A stretch of DNA of 64,000 nt from Gilliamella sp. ESL0405 (GTDB taxonomy: Bacteria > Pseudomonadota > Gammaproteobacteria > Enterobacterales > Orbaceae). Below the pieces are notes generated by a model. It saw only the letters and a list, made by a program, of their open reading frames with translations. It was not told the origin of the DNA and made no database searches. The translations under genes were made by a program, and so were the position numbers. Below are positions 1-10,425 of this stretch, piece after piece. Numbering within the stretch: the stretch's first letter is position 1; every line of letters begins with the position of its first letter. The stretch covers positions 2,232,001 to 2,296,000 of the forward strand of contig NZ_CP048265.1 in the NCBI RefSeq assembly GCF_019469205.1. Reading direction: 5' to 3'.

Positions 1-43
1 CTGAGTTCTTATCTTTTTTATGTTTAGTGACAGATTTCATCAT
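1..43 (-). CDS. ftsI: FtsI (penicillin-binding protein 3), N-terminal fragment cut by window edge
   Basis: Only the first 14 codons or so are visible. An ATG at 43 (a second follows at 40) overlaps the ftsL stop codon in the same transcription direction, and the frame stays open to the window edge. The predicted start is a short, Lys-rich cytoplasmic tail ([14 protein letters not shown]), as expected before the membrane anchor of FtsI. The identification rests mainly on the conserved mraZ-rsmH-ftsL-ftsI order of the dcw cluster; no transpeptidase motif is in view. Confidence 0.7.
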   Translation of the reverse strand, partial: MMKSVTKHKKDKNS

Positions 44-402
44 TTACTCTTTATCACAATAACGGTTTCATTTTGAGGTGTCACATAAGACATCCCTAAT
101 TGATTTTTCGCTTTATCTTCAACTCGTTTTGGATCTGCAAGAACATTTTCTTCAATAACTAAATTTCGCCACTCGCTTTCTAGCACATCCTGTTCTAATA
201 AAAGCTGCTCTCTTTCAAATAATTGTTTACGCACTTGTTGCGTTGTGATTAAAACCGCACCAGCAGAAAGAACAACAAAAATAAGCAATAATAGAGACAA
301 TTTTTGGTGACCAAAAAGATCACCTACAATCAAACCAAATAAACTTTGAATTGGTCTTTTTGTGTTGTCTACATAATGACTATTATTTTGATTACTGTTC
401 AT
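40..402 (-). CDS. ftsL: Cell division protein FtsL
   Basis: A 120-residue bitopic membrane protein of the divisome; in the family it forms the FtsQLB complex that activates septal peptidoglycan synthesis by FtsWI. The sequence shows a cytoplasmic N-terminus of about 33 residues, one hydrophobic segment (about 34-53), then a periplasmic heptad-like coiled coil rich in Leu, Glu and Gln. Length matches the family. It overlaps rsmH upstream by 11 bases and the ftsI start downstream by a few bases, so translation is probably coupled. The call rests on topology, size and dcw order as much as on sequence, since FtsL diverges quickly. Confidence 0.9.
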   Translation of the reverse strand: MNSNQNNSHYVDNTKRPIQSLFGLIVGDLFGHQKLSLLLLIFVVLSAGAVLITTQQVRKQLFEREQLLLEQDVLESEWRNLVIEENVLADPKRVEDKAKNQLGMSYVTPQNETVIVIKSK

Positions 403-1333
403 GTTTTCTTTCAGCTACCCTCAATATTGCACTACGTGAACGTGGATTATTATCAATTTCAACAGTAGTTGGCTTAATTTTGCCTAGTGAAGCTAACTTA
501 GCAGTACCATATTGTTTTATCTGCTGTTGAGTTAATGGTAATCCCGCAGGAATATCTGGCCCTTTACTCTGTTTATTAATAAATTGTTTAACAATTCTAT
601 CTTCTAAAGAGTGAAAACTAATTATGGCTAATCTTCCCTTATCGGCAAGTACGGACAAGCTACTATCTAATGCTTGTTCAACTTCTTCCAATTCACTATT
701 AATGTAAATACGAATAGCTTGAAAACTACGTGTAGCAGGGTGTTTGTGCTTATCTTTTTTGGGTGTTGCTTTCTCAATTAAATTAGCTAACTCTAATGTG
801 CGCGTTATTGGTGTAACTTTGTTTTGTTCCACAATTGCTCGGGCAATACGCTTGGCAAATTTTTCTTCGCCAAATGTTTTCAATACCCATGCAATATCAT
901 CTTCATCACTTCTTAATAACCATTCGCTAGCAGTTAAGCCTTTATGATTATTCATACGCATATCAAGTGGACCATCTCGCATAAATGAAAACCCTCTTTG
1001 AGGATCATCTAATTGTGGAGATGAGACACCAAGATCGAGCAAAAATCCGTCTATTTTACCGATTAATCCTAAATCATCGAGATATTGATAAATATTTGAA
1101 AACTCACCTCGAATAAATTGAAATCGGGGATCATCTATTTTTTCAGCCTCTTGCTGTGCTCGCTCATCACGATCTATCGCAATAAGTTTTCCGTTTTTAC
1201 CTAGTTTTTCGAGTATAAGACGAGAATGCCCACCACGACCGAAAGTACCATCAACATAAATACCATTTTCTTTGATATTTAATGCAGAAACAGCTTCATT
1301 TAATAGTACCGTTGTATGTTGATAATTCATCAC
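392..1333 (-). CDS. rsmH: 16S rRNA (cytosine(1402)-N4)-methyltransferase RsmH (MraW)
   Basis: A 313-residue SAM-dependent methyltransferase that modifies C1402 in the decoding centre of 16S rRNA. The N-terminus matches the family opening ([10 protein letters not shown]) and is followed by the SAM-binding loop [11 protein letters not shown] near residues 27-37. Further family blocks are [28 protein letters not shown] and the C-terminal [11 protein letters not shown]. Full length for the family. It is the second gene of the dcw cluster, 12 bases after mraZ and overlapping ftsL. The start at 1333 (MMNYQHTT) corresponds to the usual enterobacterial start. Confidence 0.97.
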   Translation of the reverse strand: MMNYQHTTVLLNEAVSALNIKENGIYVDGTFGRGGHSRLILEKLGKNGKLIAIDRDERAQQEAEKIDDPRFQFIRGEFSNIYQYLDDLGLIGKIDGFLLDLGVSSPQLDDPQRGFSFMRDGPLDMRMNNHKGLTASEWLLRSDEDDIAWVLKTFGEEKFAKRIARAIVEQNKVTPITRTLELANLIEKATPKKDKHKHPATRSFQAIRIYINSELEEVEQALDSSLSVLADKGRLAIISFHSLEDRIVKQFINKQSKGPDIPAGLPLTQQQIKQYGTAKLASLGKIKPTTVEIDNNPRSRSAILRVAERKHEQ

Positions 1334-1345
1334 GCTTTTACTCTT

Positions 1346-1792
1346 TTAAATTGTTAAATTTTTTAAATTATCGGATAAGTTTTCAACATCTGCTGATATC
1401 GCAGCGATATCATCACTAATTTGTTGATACCAAATCGCTTCATCCCAAATTTCAAATTTGTTAGATTGGCCAACAAACATTGTATGTTTTTCTAATTTTG
1501 CATAGGTGCGTAGAGTTGGTGGCAACAATATTCTTCCGGCACTGTCCATTGGGCACTCTGTTGCATAACCGAGTAATAACCTTTTAATTCGCCGTTCAGC
1601 TTCAACAACAGAGGATAAAGTTGATAATTGTTTCTCTATTTGTTGCCATTCTGAAAGTGAGTAAAGTGTTAAACATGGGTGGTATAAGCCAATGGTACAT
1701 ACCATACCTTCGGACAAAAATTCACGATAACGAGTGGGAATAGCCATTCGCCCTTTGCTATCTAAATTGACCGAAATTGCACCACTAAACAT
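1346..1792 (-). CDS. mraZ: Transcriptional regulator MraZ
   Basis: A 148-residue DNA-binding protein made of two tandem AbrB-like half-domains, each with the signature DS-x-GR (residues 11-15, DSKGR; residues 83-87, DSAGR) followed by an (I/L)P motif. In Escherichia coli MraZ forms a ring and represses its own operon by binding direct repeats upstream. It is the first gene of the dcw cluster here, and a matching three-box operator lies 78 bases upstream of the start codon, so autoregulation is likely. The Shine-Dalgarno (GGTGC) is weak. Confidence 0.96.
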   Translation of the reverse strand: MFSGAISVNLDSKGRMAIPTRYREFLSEGMVCTIGLYHPCLTLYSLSEWQQIEKQLSTLSSVVEAERRIKRLLLGYATECPMDSAGRILLPPTLRTYAKLEKHTMFVGQSNKFEIWDEAIWYQQISDDIAAISADVENLSDNLKNLTI

Positions 1793-1869
1793 GAAAGCAC
1801 CATTTGTTATTAATTTTATTATTTTTAAAATGATTTAAAATCAAACAGTTAAATATTTTTTATATTTTT

Positions 1870-1894
1870 ACCACTTAACCCCACTTTTTACCAC
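1870..1894 (-). promoter_or_regulatory. MraZ operator: three direct GTGG(T/G) boxes at 10-bp spacing
   Basis: Read on the minus strand the sequence is GTGGT-N5-GTGGG-N5-GTGGT, three pentamers at exactly 10-bp intervals, upstream of mraZ and in the same orientation. This is the known architecture of the MraZ binding site (repeats of about TGGG separated by 5 bases). The rest of the 1793-2163 intergenic region is very AT-rich with no other gene visible. Confidence 0.85.
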
Positions 1895-2131
1895 AAAAGT
1901 AACAAAAATAATAGGTATTTAATCAATTAATTTCAGCCGTTTTATTTATAAAGATCATGATTGATGTTTATTTAAGAAAATTCAAACATAAATTATAAAT
2001 TAATTATTTAAAATCAAAATATTACTAAATATCGAATGGCTATTTTATTCAAGATAAAAAATCACATTTTCTTAATGAGAAAGAGTTGGATTAGATTTAA
2101 TGTTCAATCGAGATAGGAGGATTTAATTTAG

Positions 2132-2153
2132 TTAGCCGACTTTTGTCGGCTAA
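2132..2153. terminator. Hairpin downstream of pgl, probable terminator
   Basis: A perfect 9-bp stem (TTAGCCGAC / GTCGGCTAA) with a 4-base loop lies ten bases after the pgl stop codon. The T-tract is poor on either strand, so termination may be inefficient. A closely similar GTCGGC hairpin follows mukB near 55361-55378. Confidence 0.55.
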
Positions 2154-2163
2154 TCTGACTAAT

Positions 2164-2862
2164 TTATGAAGCAGCCCAAAATCCAATAACATTGACTATA
2201 TTTTGTTTTATCACTGCACGTATCGGCATCTCATCAATATCATCACCTTTTTCTGCCCGTTCAAGTACATCTAATTTACTTTCACCAACTAAATGTAAAT
2301 AGATATTTTTACTATCTAAAATGGTTGGTAAAGTTAAGGTAATGCGATCAAGAGGTGCAGTTAATGGAGTCATGCCAATAACTTTTCGGCCAGAGTTCAT
2401 ATCCAATCCAGCCATTAAGTTAGCCGCTCCAGGGAATAGTGATGCCGTATGCCCGTCTTCTCCCATACCTAGAATGACTACATCTAAAGGCATTGGCACT
2501 TTAGTTAACTCTTTTTCAGTCAATTGAGCACCATCAAATGGGTTATCGCAACTGTTTTTTAAGCCGACAAAATTAGCCAGTTTTGCTTTATTTTGCAACA
2601 GATAAGTCATCACTAATTTTTCATTACTGGCATCATCAGTATCATCTACCCATCTATCATCCACCAAAGTAATAAAAATACGATTCCATTCTAAATCTTG
2701 CTCACTGAGCATAGTAAATAAAGGAATAGGTGTTTTTCCGCCAGAAACAGCTAGAGAAGCATGCCCCTTTTCAGCAATCGCTTGTTTTAACGCATTGACA
2801 ATATGTGAAATAAGGTCTTTATTAAGTAATTGGCTATTATCATATTTATTTAATGTAAACAT
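2164..2862 (-). CDS. pgl: 6-phosphogluconolactonase
   Basis: A 232-residue cytosolic enzyme that hydrolyses 6-phosphogluconolactone to 6-phosphogluconate in the oxidative pentose phosphate pathway. It is the DevB/SOL type (NagB-like fold) rather than the seven-bladed propeller type of E. coli. Visible family motifs are the phosphate-binding SGGKTPIPLF near residue 40, LVDDRWVD, and GMGEDGHTASLFPG with its catalytic His region. It starts 12 bases after the zwf stop codon with an AAGGAA ribosome site, so the two genes form an operon for consecutive reactions. Confidence 0.95.
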   Translation of the reverse strand: MFTLNKYDNSQLLNKDLISHIVNALKQAIAEKGHASLAVSGGKTPIPLFTMLSEQDLEWNRIFITLVDDRWVDDTDDASNEKLVMTYLLQNKAKLANFVGLKNSCDNPFDGAQLTEKELTKVPMPLDVVILGMGEDGHTASLFPGAANLMAGLDMNSGRKVIGMTPLTAPLDRITLTLPTILDSKNIYLHLVGESKLDVLERAEKGDDIDEMPIRAVIKQNIVNVIGFWAAS

Positions 2863-2874
2863 AGTTATGTTCCT

Positions 2875-4335
2875 TTATTCAAATTCATGCCATGAATAAC
2901 CATCTTTAGTAACCAAAGCTACTGAAGCAACTGGGCCCCATGTGCCAGCCTGATAGGTTTTAGGTGATTCGTTATCAGCATTCCACGCCTTAATGATTGA
3001 GTCAACCCATTTCCATGCAGCTTCTACTTCATCACGATGTACAAATAGAGCTTGTCGCCCTCGCATTACTTCCAGTAATAAACGCTCGTAAGCATCCGCA
3101 CTAGGTTGATGGAAAGTCTCACTAAAACTTAAATCCAGTTTAGTTGTTTGAAGATTATGAGTACTATCTAAACCAGGCACTTTATTTAAAATTTCAATAT
3201 CCATGCCTTCATCTGGTTGCAACCGAATCGTTAATTTATTTTGTGGAAGCTTAGAATAAGATTCACTAAATAAGTTAAGTGGTAATGGCTTAAAGTAAAC
3301 GACAACTTCTGAGCATTTGCTTGGCAATCGTTTTCCGGTTCGCAAATAGAATGGTACACCAGCCCAACGCCAATTATCAATATCAACACGAATAGCAACA
3401 AATGTTTCAGTATGGCTTTCTTTATTTGCTCCGTCTTCTTCTAAATAGCCCGGAACATTAATACCATTTACAAAGCCTGCAGTATATTGCCCACGTACAA
3501 CTTTTTCATGAAGATTGCTTTTATTGATCGGCCTTAATGCATTTAATACCGCTATTTTTTCATTGCGTAAACTATCATCGGCAAGATTAGCTGGTGGCGA
3601 CATAGCAATCATAGTTAAAATTTGTAATAAATGGTTTTGCACCATATCCCGCATTTGACCTGCTTTATCGAAATATCCCCAACGACCTTCAATACCAACT
3701 TGCTCAGCAACGGTTATTTCTACATGATCAATTGAGTTACGATCCCAAAAAGAGGCAAAAATCGGGTTAGCAAAACGTAATGCGAGTAAATTTAAAACCG
3801 ATTCTTTACCCAGATAATGGTCAATACGATAAACTTGTGATTCACTGAAAAATTTTGCCACAGAATCATTAATCTCACGAGAAGATTGTAAATCAAACCC
3901 TAATGGTTTTTCCATTACTATGCGATTTTTGGATTGATTTAATCCAGCTTCAGCCAAACCATGACAAATGGTGCCAAATGCATTTGGATGCATAGCAAAA
4001 TAGAAGATAGCCGGATGATTCTGATCCAGTTTAGTTTTTAATGCTTGAAAACCTGAGGTGTCATTTACATCTAATTTATGAAAATTGAGTCGTTGACTAA
4101 AACGACGCCAAACTGTTTCATCTAATGGTTCTGACATAAATGTCGTTAATGCATCTTTTGCTACTTCAGTGTAAGCAGCTTGATCCCACTCAGCTCGCCC
4201 TACGCCTAAAATTTTGGTCTGCTTTGGCAGTTTTCCACATTTTTCTAATTGGTATAGAGACGGTAAAAGTTTACGCCTCGTCAAATCCCCTTTTGCACCG
4301 AAAATAACTAAATCGCAGGCTGGGATATCAGACAT
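2875..4335 (-). CDS. zwf: Glucose-6-phosphate 1-dehydrogenase
   Basis: A 486-residue enzyme oxidising glucose 6-phosphate to 6-phosphogluconolactone with NADP+, the entry step of the oxidative pentose phosphate pathway. The N-terminal Rossmann motif is FGAKGDLTRRKLLPSLY (about 12-28), EKPLGFDL is the conserved cofactor/substrate block, and RIDHYLGKE contains the substrate-binding and catalytic His region. Full length for the family. The start at 4335 follows a strong TAGGAG site. The first gene of zwf-pgl; gnd is not present next to it. Confidence 0.97.
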   Translation of the reverse strand: MSDIPACDLVIFGAKGDLTRRKLLPSLYQLEKCGKLPKQTKILGVGRAEWDQAAYTEVAKDALTTFMSEPLDETVWRRFSQRLNFHKLDVNDTSGFQALKTKLDQNHPAIFYFAMHPNAFGTICHGLAEAGLNQSKNRIVMEKPLGFDLQSSREINDSVAKFFSESQVYRIDHYLGKESVLNLLALRFANPIFASFWDRNSIDHVEITVAEQVGIEGRWGYFDKAGQMRDMVQNHLLQILTMIAMSPPANLADDSLRNEKIAVLNALRPINKSNLHEKVVRGQYTAGFVNGINVPGYLEEDGANKESHTETFVAIRVDIDNWRWAGVPFYLRTGKRLPSKCSEVVVYFKPLPLNLFSESYSKLPQNKLTIRLQPDEGMDIEILNKVPGLDSTHNLQTTKLDLSFSETFHQPSADAYERLLLEVMRGRQALFVHRDEVEAAWKWVDSIIKAWNADNESPKTYQAGTWGPVASVALVTKDGYSWHEFE

Positions 4336-4453
4336 GGTGTTCTCCTAAAAATGGTATTGATTGACTTATTCTATTATTTTTTGTTACCAGTATACACCCT
4401 GTTAATAGTATAAATCATAATAATAGGTATTTGCCCTATTTTACACTAAAACA

Positions 4454-4478
4454 AAAGGTCACCATTTAGGTGACCTTT
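4454..4478 (-). terminator. Rho-independent terminator of rplY
   Basis: A 10-bp stem (AAAGGTCACC / GGTGACCTTT) with a 5-base loop, followed on the minus strand by the T-rich tail TTTTGTTTT. It lies 40 bases after the rplY stop codon and before zwf. Confidence 0.85.
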
Positions 4479-4517
4479 ACTTGAAGCTATATTGGATAAA
4501 TTCCAACAAACGGTTGA

Positions 4518-4802
4518 TTAAACGCGCACAAAGTCCATATGAACTAATTTTGGTTTAAATGCGTGGCGTTGAACTGCTTGTACTTTAACTTTGATTTCTT
4601 TACCGTCAACTTCAATAGTAAGTACTTCAGAATAGAATTCTGGTTTTTCTTGCATATTGAAAATTTGGTTGTGATCTAACACAACAGAAATCGCAGGCTC
4701 AGTTCCACCATAAACAATGGCTGGAAATTGACCAGCGTGACGCAGGCGGCGGCTCGCACCCTTACCATGCTCTTTTCTTACTTCTGCTTTAAATTTAAAC
4801 AT
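4518..4802 (-). CDS. rplY: Large ribosomal subunit protein bL25
   Basis: A 94-residue 5S rRNA-binding ribosomal protein, short form without the Ctc extension. Motifs matching the enterobacterial protein are [43 protein letters not shown] and the C-terminal [12 protein letters not shown]. An in-frame ATG lies 22 codons upstream (4868), but [10 protein letters not shown] at 4802 aligns with the known N-terminus and has an AAGAG ribosome site, so the shorter start was chosen. Single-gene transcript ending at a clear terminator. Confidence 0.97.
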   Translation of the reverse strand: MFKFKAEVRKEHGKGASRRLRHAGQFPAIVYGGTEPAISVVLDHNQIFNMQEKPEFYSEVLTIEVDGKEIKVKVQAVQRHAFKPKLVHMDFVRV

Positions 4803-4988
4803 GTTTGAATCTCTTAATAATTTTAAATAAAAAAACCAATTACAGGCGACCCAGTAGTTGGCTATCAATTTGGTGCTTTAAAAGCGCTAGCGATTATAAA
4901 GTGTTATGTTGATAAACGCAATCAAATAATCAGCTCATAACAAGATAAAGCTAACCTTTGATTGCGTTAAAAAGCAATGGTAAAACAG

Positions 4989-5861
4989 TTAAATCAATTC
5001 AATCTTAAAACCATAGGCTGTTTTAGCGTTTGGCGATAATTTTAACGGTTTGTTGATACAACTGGTTTCAACACAAACCATTGATTGATACTCTTCATCA
5101 GCAAAATCAGCCATAGCTTTGGCTTTATCGATCCATGGATTCCATGTCACCACATCACTGGCTCCGATATTGGTCAATTCAATGGTTCTTTTACCATCCG
5201 CAATAGTTATTTTGTCACTAGGGTGAGTATAAATACGATCAACTTCTTGATTGAAAGTTAATTGACCCGCCGTTGTTGGTTTATTTTCAACCGATAAACG
5301 TTCTTGATAGTTTTCACCTAAACCTTCAACCACAACATCATGAATATCATTAATACCACAATAGGTATGTAATGCGCTTGTTGCATCAAAATCACCTTGA
5401 CAACTTAGTGTTACATGACAAGTGTGTCCAACATGAATATTTAGCCAAACATGGAAAGGTTTAGTAAAAAATGGTTCGGTTTGCTGATTGTTAGTTAGCG
5501 ATAACACTAAATCAACGCCATTATCATCCTCATGACACGAATCAAGTTGCCAATCAACTATTCGAGCAAAACCATGAGCAGGATCACCTAGTTGACCAAA
5601 CCAAGGCCAACAAATCGGCACACCGCCTCGGATAGCTTTTTGCTTTTTAAAATGTGTTTTTTGGCTCAACCAGATAACCGGGGAAGATTGGGTTGAAGGT
5701 TGCCAAAATAATAGATGTGCGCCTTGTAAGGCAACAGCCGCACGGCAAGTTTTGTGAGTAATAACTAATACCGGTAGTTCACCAAATGTGATTTGATTAA
5801 CCGACGGACTTAATGATTTTTCTGCTGAATGACTCTCTAAAATTTGCTTAATAATACTCAT
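4989..5861 (-). CDS. yeaD: D-hexose-6-phosphate mutarotase (YeaD family)
   Basis: A 290-residue aldose-1-epimerase-like protein; family members interconvert the anomers of glucose 6-phosphate and related sugars. Recognisable blocks are GAHLLFWQP, IRGGVPICWPWFG, the HGFAR motif with a catalytic His, ALHTYCGI, and the C-terminal VVTWNPWIDKA / VCVETSC blocks that carry the conserved acidic residue. Length matches E. coli YeaD. The ATG at 5861 is preceded by AGGAGTAGGT. Transcribed alone, divergently from hemW. Confidence 0.92.
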   Translation of the reverse strand: MSIIKQILESHSAEKSLSPSVNQITFGELPVLVITHKTCRAAVALQGAHLLFWQPSTQSSPVIWLSQKTHFKKQKAIRGGVPICWPWFGQLGDPAHGFARIVDWQLDSCHEDDNGVDLVLSLTNNQQTEPFFTKPFHVWLNIHVGHTCHVTLSCQGDFDATSALHTYCGINDIHDVVVEGLGENYQERLSVENKPTTAGQLTFNQEVDRIYTHPSDKITIADGKRTIELTNIGASDVVTWNPWIDKAKAMADFADEEYQSMVCVETSCINKPLKLSPNAKTAYGFKIELI

Positions 5862-6064
5862 ACCTACTCCTGAATAATTTTTACTAACTTTTTTGGCTAA
5901 CTATGCAAGTTAACTTGAAAAAATAAATTTAAAAACTGGCATTGATTTTACGCTTTTTAGGCACATTATAAAGACGGAATAAATGTAAAACAGCTTTTTT
6001 TAGTAAATTAGAGTAATATAGGCGGCTATTTGAATAACATGTCAAAAGATTTCAGGAAAGGTAT

Positions 6065-7198
6065 ATGTTTGAGTATAAAATCCCTTTAAGTTTGTATATA
6101 CATATGCCATGGTGTGTACAAAAATGTCCTTATTGTGATTTCAATTCTCATACATTGAAAGCTACCCCAGACTATGAAAATTACATTGATCATTTAATTA
6201 ACGATTTAAAACAGGATGTATCACTTTGTCAGAATCGATCTATTCATTCTATTTTTATTGGTGGCGGTACACCAAGCCTCTTTTCTGCCGAACTGATCGA
6301 TAAATTATTAGCGAACATTAATAAAGTTATTCCTATAGATAGTGATGCCGAAATCACTATAGAAGCAAACCCAAATTCGGTTGATGTTGAACGATTTAAT
6401 GGATACCAACAAGCGGGGATAAATCGCATCTCAATTGGTGTACAAAGTTTTCAAGCAGATAAATTGTTAAAGTTAGGACGTATCCATAATCAACAAGAAG
6501 CCATTGATGCCGGGAAACTAGCACACAATTTAAATTTACGTAGCTTCAATTTAGATTTAATGCATGGTTTACCAAATCAAACATTAGATGATGCTTTATA
6601 TGATTTAAAACAGGCAATTGATATTGCCCCACCGCATTTGTCTTGGTACCAGTTAACGATTGAACCTAATACACTGTTTGGATCTAAACCTCCGGTTTTA
6701 CCTGATGATGATATGCTTTGGGCGATCTATCAAGCAGGTCATCAACTTTTAACGGAAAATGGTTACCAACAATACGAAACATCTGCTTATGCAAAAACGA
6801 ATTATCAATGTCAGCATAATCTTAATTATTGGCGATTTGGTGACTATATAGGTATTGGATGTGGTGCACATGGAAAAATAACGCAATCTGACGGTAAAAT
6901 AATTCGAACAGTGAAGACCAAACACCCTAAAGGCTATCTTGAAGGTCGTTATTTAGATAAGCTAAATACCGTTGAACAAGCCGATTTACCATTTGAGTTT
7001 TTTATGAATCGCTTCAGGCTATTTGAACCGACCCCGAAACATGAATTTGAACAACGAACTTTTTTACCTTTACAGACTATAGATCAACAAATAACGCAAG
7101 CTATTGATAAAAATTATATTATTGAAGATAACCAGCATTGGCAAATTACCGATCATGGGAAGTTATTTCTTAATTCGCTATTAGAGCTTTTTTTATAA
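6065..7198 (+). CDS. hemW: Radical SAM heme chaperone HemW
   Basis: A 377-residue radical SAM protein of the HemN/HemW family. The cluster motif CxxxCxxC is at Cys17, Cys21 and Cys24 (MPWCVQKCPYCDF); it lacks the HemN Cys that follows one residue later and has the shorter HemW length. GGGTPSLF is the SAM-binding Gly motif, and RISIGVQSFQ and YQLTIEPNT are family blocks. HemW binds heme and is thought to deliver it to respiratory enzymes; it is often mis-annotated as coproporphyrinogen dehydrogenase. Good AGGAAAGG ribosome site. In E. coli it follows rdgB, which is not seen here. Confidence 0.95.
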   Translation: MFEYKIPLSLYIHMPWCVQKCPYCDFNSHTLKATPDYENYIDHLINDLKQDVSLCQNRSIHSIFIGGGTPSLFSAELIDKLLANINKVIPIDSDAEITIEANPNSVDVERFNGYQQAGINRISIGVQSFQADKLLKLGRIHNQQEAIDAGKLAHNLNLRSFNLDLMHGLPNQTLDDALYDLKQAIDIAPPHLSWYQLTIEPNTLFGSKPPVLPDDDMLWAIYQAGHQLLTENGYQQYETSAYAKTNYQCQHNLNYWRFGDYIGIGCGAHGKITQSDGKIIRTVKTKHPKGYLEGRYLDKLNTVEQADLPFEFFMNRFRLFEPTPKHEFEQRTFLPLQTIDQQITQAIDKNYIIEDNQHWQITDHGKLFLNSLLELFL

Positions 7199-7375
7199 AT
7201 TCACTTGAAAAGTTTTTTTAATTAAGCCAAAAACCAATCTTTACTATAATTTTACATAATAATCGCTTACTTTTTAATCAATCATATGTATCTCTTTACA
7301 TACTTTTAGAGGAAAAGGGTGCATAATAGTATCCGACAATGCATAAATTCATTGTTTTCCTATTCCTTATGTTTT
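7199..7375 (+). other. Intergenic stretch after hemW; possible small RNA ahead of a strong terminator
   Basis: About 175 bases separate the hemW stop from a strong plus-strand terminator. No ORF with a ribosome site is seen. The stretch either is a long 3-prime UTR or contains an independent or UTR-derived small RNA ending at 7406; I could not identify a convincing promoter with correct spacing. Confidence 0.25.
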
Positions 7376-7406
7376 CCCAATAACTCTGTTATTGGGATTT
7401 TTTTTC
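7376..7406 (+). terminator. Strong rho-independent terminator
   Basis: A perfect 9-bp stem (CCCAATAAC / GTTATTGGG) with a 3-base loop is followed on the plus strand by eight consecutive T. It terminates transcription from hemW or from a small RNA between them. The minus strand has no T-tract. Confidence 0.88.
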
Positions 7407-7438
7407 GCTAAAATTTTTAAATAAGGAAAACAACTATT

Positions 7439-8404
7439 TTAGCAGGTTTGATATTTAGATAAGAATGCTTCGATCTCTAACAATGTTGTAGTGCCTTCCA
7501 TTGGTCCTTTTTTCGATACCGCTAAAGCGCCACTTGCATTAGCATATTGTAAAGCCATTTCAACCGAAAATCCTGCCAACATCAAACTAACAAATGTCGC
7601 ACAAAAGCAGTCTCCTGCCCCAGTTGGATCAATTGAATCTATAGGAAAACCATCAACATGAAGTTTTTTTAAATTACTATTTTCATCTAAGCCATAGTAA
7701 TTTGCGCCCTTAGCGCCGCTTTTTACAACGATATGCTTAACACCACGTTCGAGTAAAGCTCTCATCGTCTGCTCTTCGCTTTCATTATTATGAGTAAAAT
7801 AGCTGACTTCATTTTCACTAGGCAAAAATATATCGGTATATTCCAAAATGTAATCGAAAGATTGTTCCATTTCTTGAATGTTAAACATCTCTTTGCGTAA
7901 ATTAGGATCAAATGAGATCGTCCCACCTTTTCTTTTGATTCTATCGAGAGCCTTGCGCATTGCATCAATCGCTCGAAATGAGTAAAGCGATGAACCCATA
8001 ACATGTAAATGGTTACAATCTTTGAGTAAACCCTCATCGATATGATCAAAGGATAATAAGCCACAAGCACTATTAGGTATATTGAATATGAAATCACGCT
8101 CATTATAGTCTTGATAAGTTACAAATGCGCTGCCAGTATTAGCCCGGCTGTGGGATGTGATACCTTCAATATTCACACCATCTTTTTTTAGCCGATTAAT
8201 ACACATCTGGCCAAAGCTGTCCTTACCGACACAACTAAAAAATACAACAGGAAATCCTAATTTAGCCACCTGATCGGCAAAAATTGCTGGTGCTCCACTT
8301 GGAAAAGGCCCAATAAACTCACCAGTTTGATCAAAGCGCTGATGTTGTTTTTTAGCTAGAAATTCAACAAGTAGCTCTCCGATTGTGCAAATTTTAAAAC
8401 TCAT
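7439..8404 (-). CDS. PfkB-family sugar kinase (probable ketose/tagatose kinase)
   Basis: A 321-residue ribokinase-type sugar kinase. It has the N-terminal sugar-binding block GELLVEF and PSGAPAIFADQVAKLG, and the C-terminal anion-hole motif DPTGAGDCFCATF with the catalytic Asp at about 265. It is two bases downstream of a DeoR-type regulator in the same direction and divergent from the gatY-PTS operon, so it probably phosphorylates a free sugar of the same pathway (tagatose kinase is one possibility). The exact substrate cannot be read from sequence; fructokinase or 2-keto-3-deoxygluconate kinase are alternatives. Confidence 0.75.
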   Translation of the reverse strand: MSFKICTIGELLVEFLAKKQHQRFDQTGEFIGPFPSGAPAIFADQVAKLGFPVVFFSCVGKDSFGQMCINRLKKDGVNIEGITSHSRANTGSAFVTYQDYNERDFIFNIPNSACGLLSFDHIDEGLLKDCNHLHVMGSSLYSFRAIDAMRKALDRIKRKGGTISFDPNLRKEMFNIQEMEQSFDYILEYTDIFLPSENEVSYFTHNNESEEQTMRALLERGVKHIVVKSGAKGANYYGLDENSNLKKLHVDGFPIDSIDPTGAGDCFCATFVSLMLAGFSVEMALQYANASGALAVSKKGPMEGTTTLLEIEAFLSKYQTC

Positions 8405-8405
8405 A

Positions 8406-9230
8406 TTATGCTCCTGGTAAATTATGATACTTGACGCAATATTTATTCATAGCATATTGTTTAAAATTAGATTTTAACAATTGTTGATGATATTCTGTCA
8501 CTGCTGGTTTTGATAAGATTGCAACATCCATTTGTTTCAATTTTCCAATACTATTATTATCTTCTGAAATACCTCTTTGCGATAATATGCCAATTGTATG
8601 ATTAGCATGTTTTAATAATCGTTTATAAATTTCTTTTTGTTCAATGTTTTCAATAATTAATTGATTATTTACACTGATTGCCGCTAACTCAAGAATAAAA
8701 TGCGTGACAGGATATTGCTCACATATAATCGCTAATTGATTATAACTTTTAATCACAATATCATCATGTAATACACCGCCAATTAAAATCACTTCTGCAT
8801 CTGAGAACTCTTTCACCAATTGCGCATTATTAATATCATTCATAATGATTCTTAGTGATTTTTTGCTATGTAAAAAAGGGATAAGTTTGCGAATTAAATC
8901 GCCATGACTTAAAAAAATAGTATCGCCATCATTGATATAATTTAAACAAGTTTTAACTAAATCAATATCACCACCTTCAATACCTGAAGGGTAATTTGAC
9001 GTTAGGAGAGTTGAGTTATTAGTTATTTTGCTAGGAGAAATATAGATAGCACCACCAAAAGAGCGCTTTAAATATCCTTGCTGTTCTAAATATGTAAGAT
9101 CTTGTCTAATAGTAACATTCGAAACTTGAAGCTGATCTGATAATTCGTCGACTTTAACTTCACCTTGTTTTCGAACAATTTCTGCGATATCCAATCGACG
9201 TTTTAATAGAGTAGAAGATGCTCTAGCCAA
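8406..9230 (-). CDS. DeoR/GlpR-family transcriptional regulator
   Basis: A 274-residue regulator with an N-terminal DeoR winged helix (about residues 14-58; VSNVTIRQDLTYLEQQGYLKRSFGGAIY is the family signature region) and a C-terminal sugar-phosphate-sensing DeoRC domain. It sits between a PfkB kinase and the divergent gatY-PTS operon and most likely represses one or both, with release by a phosphorylated sugar. The C-terminal domain is divergent from GatR, so the inducer is uncertain. Confidence 0.85.
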   Translation of the reverse strand: MARASSTLLKRRLDIAEIVRKQGEVKVDELSDQLQVSNVTIRQDLTYLEQQGYLKRSFGGAIYISPSKITNNSTLLTSNYPSGIEGGDIDLVKTCLNYINDGDTIFLSHGDLIRKLIPFLHSKKSLRIIMNDINNAQLVKEFSDAEVILIGGVLHDDIVIKSYNQLAIICEQYPVTHFILELAAISVNNQLIIENIEQKEIYKRLLKHANHTIGILSQRGISEDNNSIGKLKQMDVAILSKPAVTEYHQQLLKSNFKQYAMNKYCVKYHNLPGA

Positions 9231-10417
<1,187 letters not shown>

Positions 10418-10425
10418 AGGTCGAT

